21,668 nucleotides of DNA, taken from the NCBI GenBank assembly GCA_964370965.1, contig CAYJLW010000070.1, positions 1 to 21,668 of the forward strand, written 5' to 3'. Positions 21,271 to 21,668 of this stretch are shown piece after piece. The translations under genes were made by a program, and so were the position numbers. This DNA comes from CAYJLW01 sp964370965. GTDB lineage: Bacteria; Actinomycetota; Acidimicrobiia; UBA2766. The notes beneath the pieces were generated by a model. The model was not told the DNA's origin and ran no database searches. It was given only the letters and a program-made list of their open reading frames with translations. Positions within the stretch are counted from its first letter, which is position 1; each line of letters starts with the position of its first letter.

Positions 21271-21668
21271 GTGAACAAGTCACAGCTCGTCGACGCGATC
21301 GCCTCGGGAGCAGGCATCAGCAAGGCCGATGCGGGCGCGGCGCTCGACACGCTGCTGAAGACCGTCGAGGGCGCCGTTCGAAAGGGCGAGCGCGTCTCCG
21401 TCCCTGGCTTCGGCACCTTCGAGCGGAGGAGCCGTGCGGCCCGTACCGCCCGCAACCCGCGCACGGGAGCGGCAATCAAGGTGAAAGCGGCGAAGGTCCC
21501 GGCCTTCCGGCCCGGCCAGGAGTTCAAGGACATCGTCGACGGCAAGAAGCCGGCGCCCAAGGCCGCTGCCGCCAAGCCCGCGGCGGCCAAGGCCCCGGCC
21601 CGCAAGCCCGCGGCTAAGGCCCCGGCCCGCAAGCCCGCGGCTAAGGCCCCGGCCCGCAAGCCCGCGGC
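21271..21668 (+). CDS. hup: HU-family nucleoid DNA-binding protein (3' end outside window)
   Basis: At least 132 codons are present and the gene runs off the window. The GTG at 21271 follows GGAGG (21261-21265) by 5 nt. Residues 1-90 form a complete HU domain: VNKSQLVDAIASGAG, the turn VSVPGFGTFERRSRAARTARNPRTG with the DNA-binding arm, and VPAFRPGQEFKDIV. A Lys/Ala/Pro tail follows, as in actinobacterial HupB/HupS. The tail contains a 9-residue unit (Lys-Ala-Pro-Ala-Arg-Lys-Pro-Ala-Ala) encoded by a 27-bp tandem repeat, with almost three copies visible from about 21589 to the window end. HU compacts the chromosome, and the tail adds DNA affinity. In mycobacteria hupB lies near leuCD and serA/leuB, so its presence here may reflect an old gene order. 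Confidence 0.95.
   Translation, partial: MNKSQLVDAIASGAGISKADAGAALDTLLKTVEGAVRKGERVSVPGFGTFERRSRAARTARNPRTGAAIKVKAAKVPAFRPGQEFKDIVDGKKPAPKAAAAKPAAAKAPARKPAAKAPARKPAAKAPARKPA

Noticed and set aside
21580..21668. CRISPR-like direct repeats at the window end
   Set aside because: The 27-bp units are contiguous, have no spacers and are in frame within the HU tail.

Overview
The window is about 21.7 kb of very GC-rich DNA with actinobacterial signatures. These are a three-domain SerA, a LeuB of the mycobacterial type, an HU protein with a lysine/alanine/proline tail, the remnant of a DUF222/HNH (13E12-type) endonuclease, and many genes that appear to be transcribed without a 5' leader. The phylum call (Actinomycetota) is fairly safe. 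Placement nearer to an Acidimicrobiia- or Thermoleophilia-like lineage is only an inference. A run of exactly 100 N at 2203-2302 marks a scaffold gap, so this is a draft or metagenome assembly.

Layout. Positions 1-224 hold the tail of a broken HNH endonuclease gene. serA follows (317-1930), then a 550-bp non-coding tract (1931-2481) made of a 207-bp tandem repeat, a 46-nt palindromic element and the assembly gap. Next comes a leucine leader-peptide attenuator (2442-2592) and leuA (2625-4172). An insert then separates leuA from the rest of the pathway: a secreted seven-repeat beta-propeller protein on the + strand (4276-5880), and on the - strand a membrane-anchored protein (5828-6871) and an ABC transporter permease and ATPase of the MacB/LolCDE type (6889-10126). 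leuB, ilvE and cimA (10191-13981) resume the + strand biosynthetic block. The right part carries a 170-aa unknown protein, an acyl-CoA dehydrogenase and a CoA-binding protein (14101-16194), a patatin-like hydrolase (-), a GH32 fructosidase (+), a methyltransferase (-), tRNA-Gln(CUG) and tRNA-Glu(CUC), an MFS transporter, a second copy of the 46-nt element, and the start of an HU gene cut off by the window end.

How the genes work together. serA makes the serine precursor. leuA, leuB and ilvE are three enzymes of leucine synthesis, and cimA plus leuB and ilvE would give a threonine-independent (citramalate) route to isoleucine. The isopropylmalate isomerase genes leuC and leuD are not in the window. 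The leader before leuA encodes a 16-residue peptide ending in Leu-Leu-Leu-Thr, followed by a hairpin and a perfect T-tailed terminator, which is a strong case for ribosome-mediated attenuation by leucyl-tRNA.

The most notable points for follow-up are: (1) the leuA attenuator; (2) a 46-nt near-palindromic element present twice, whose core is inverted between copies while its ends keep their orientation; (3) the tandem hairpin repeat in which the gap falls exactly at a junction that is continuous in the intact copy; and (4) a recurring -10 box (TANNNT) placed 6-9 nt before the start codon of genes that lack a Shine-Dalgarno sequence. I did not find a CRISPR array, an insertion sequence with a transposase, or an evident phage or defence operon.
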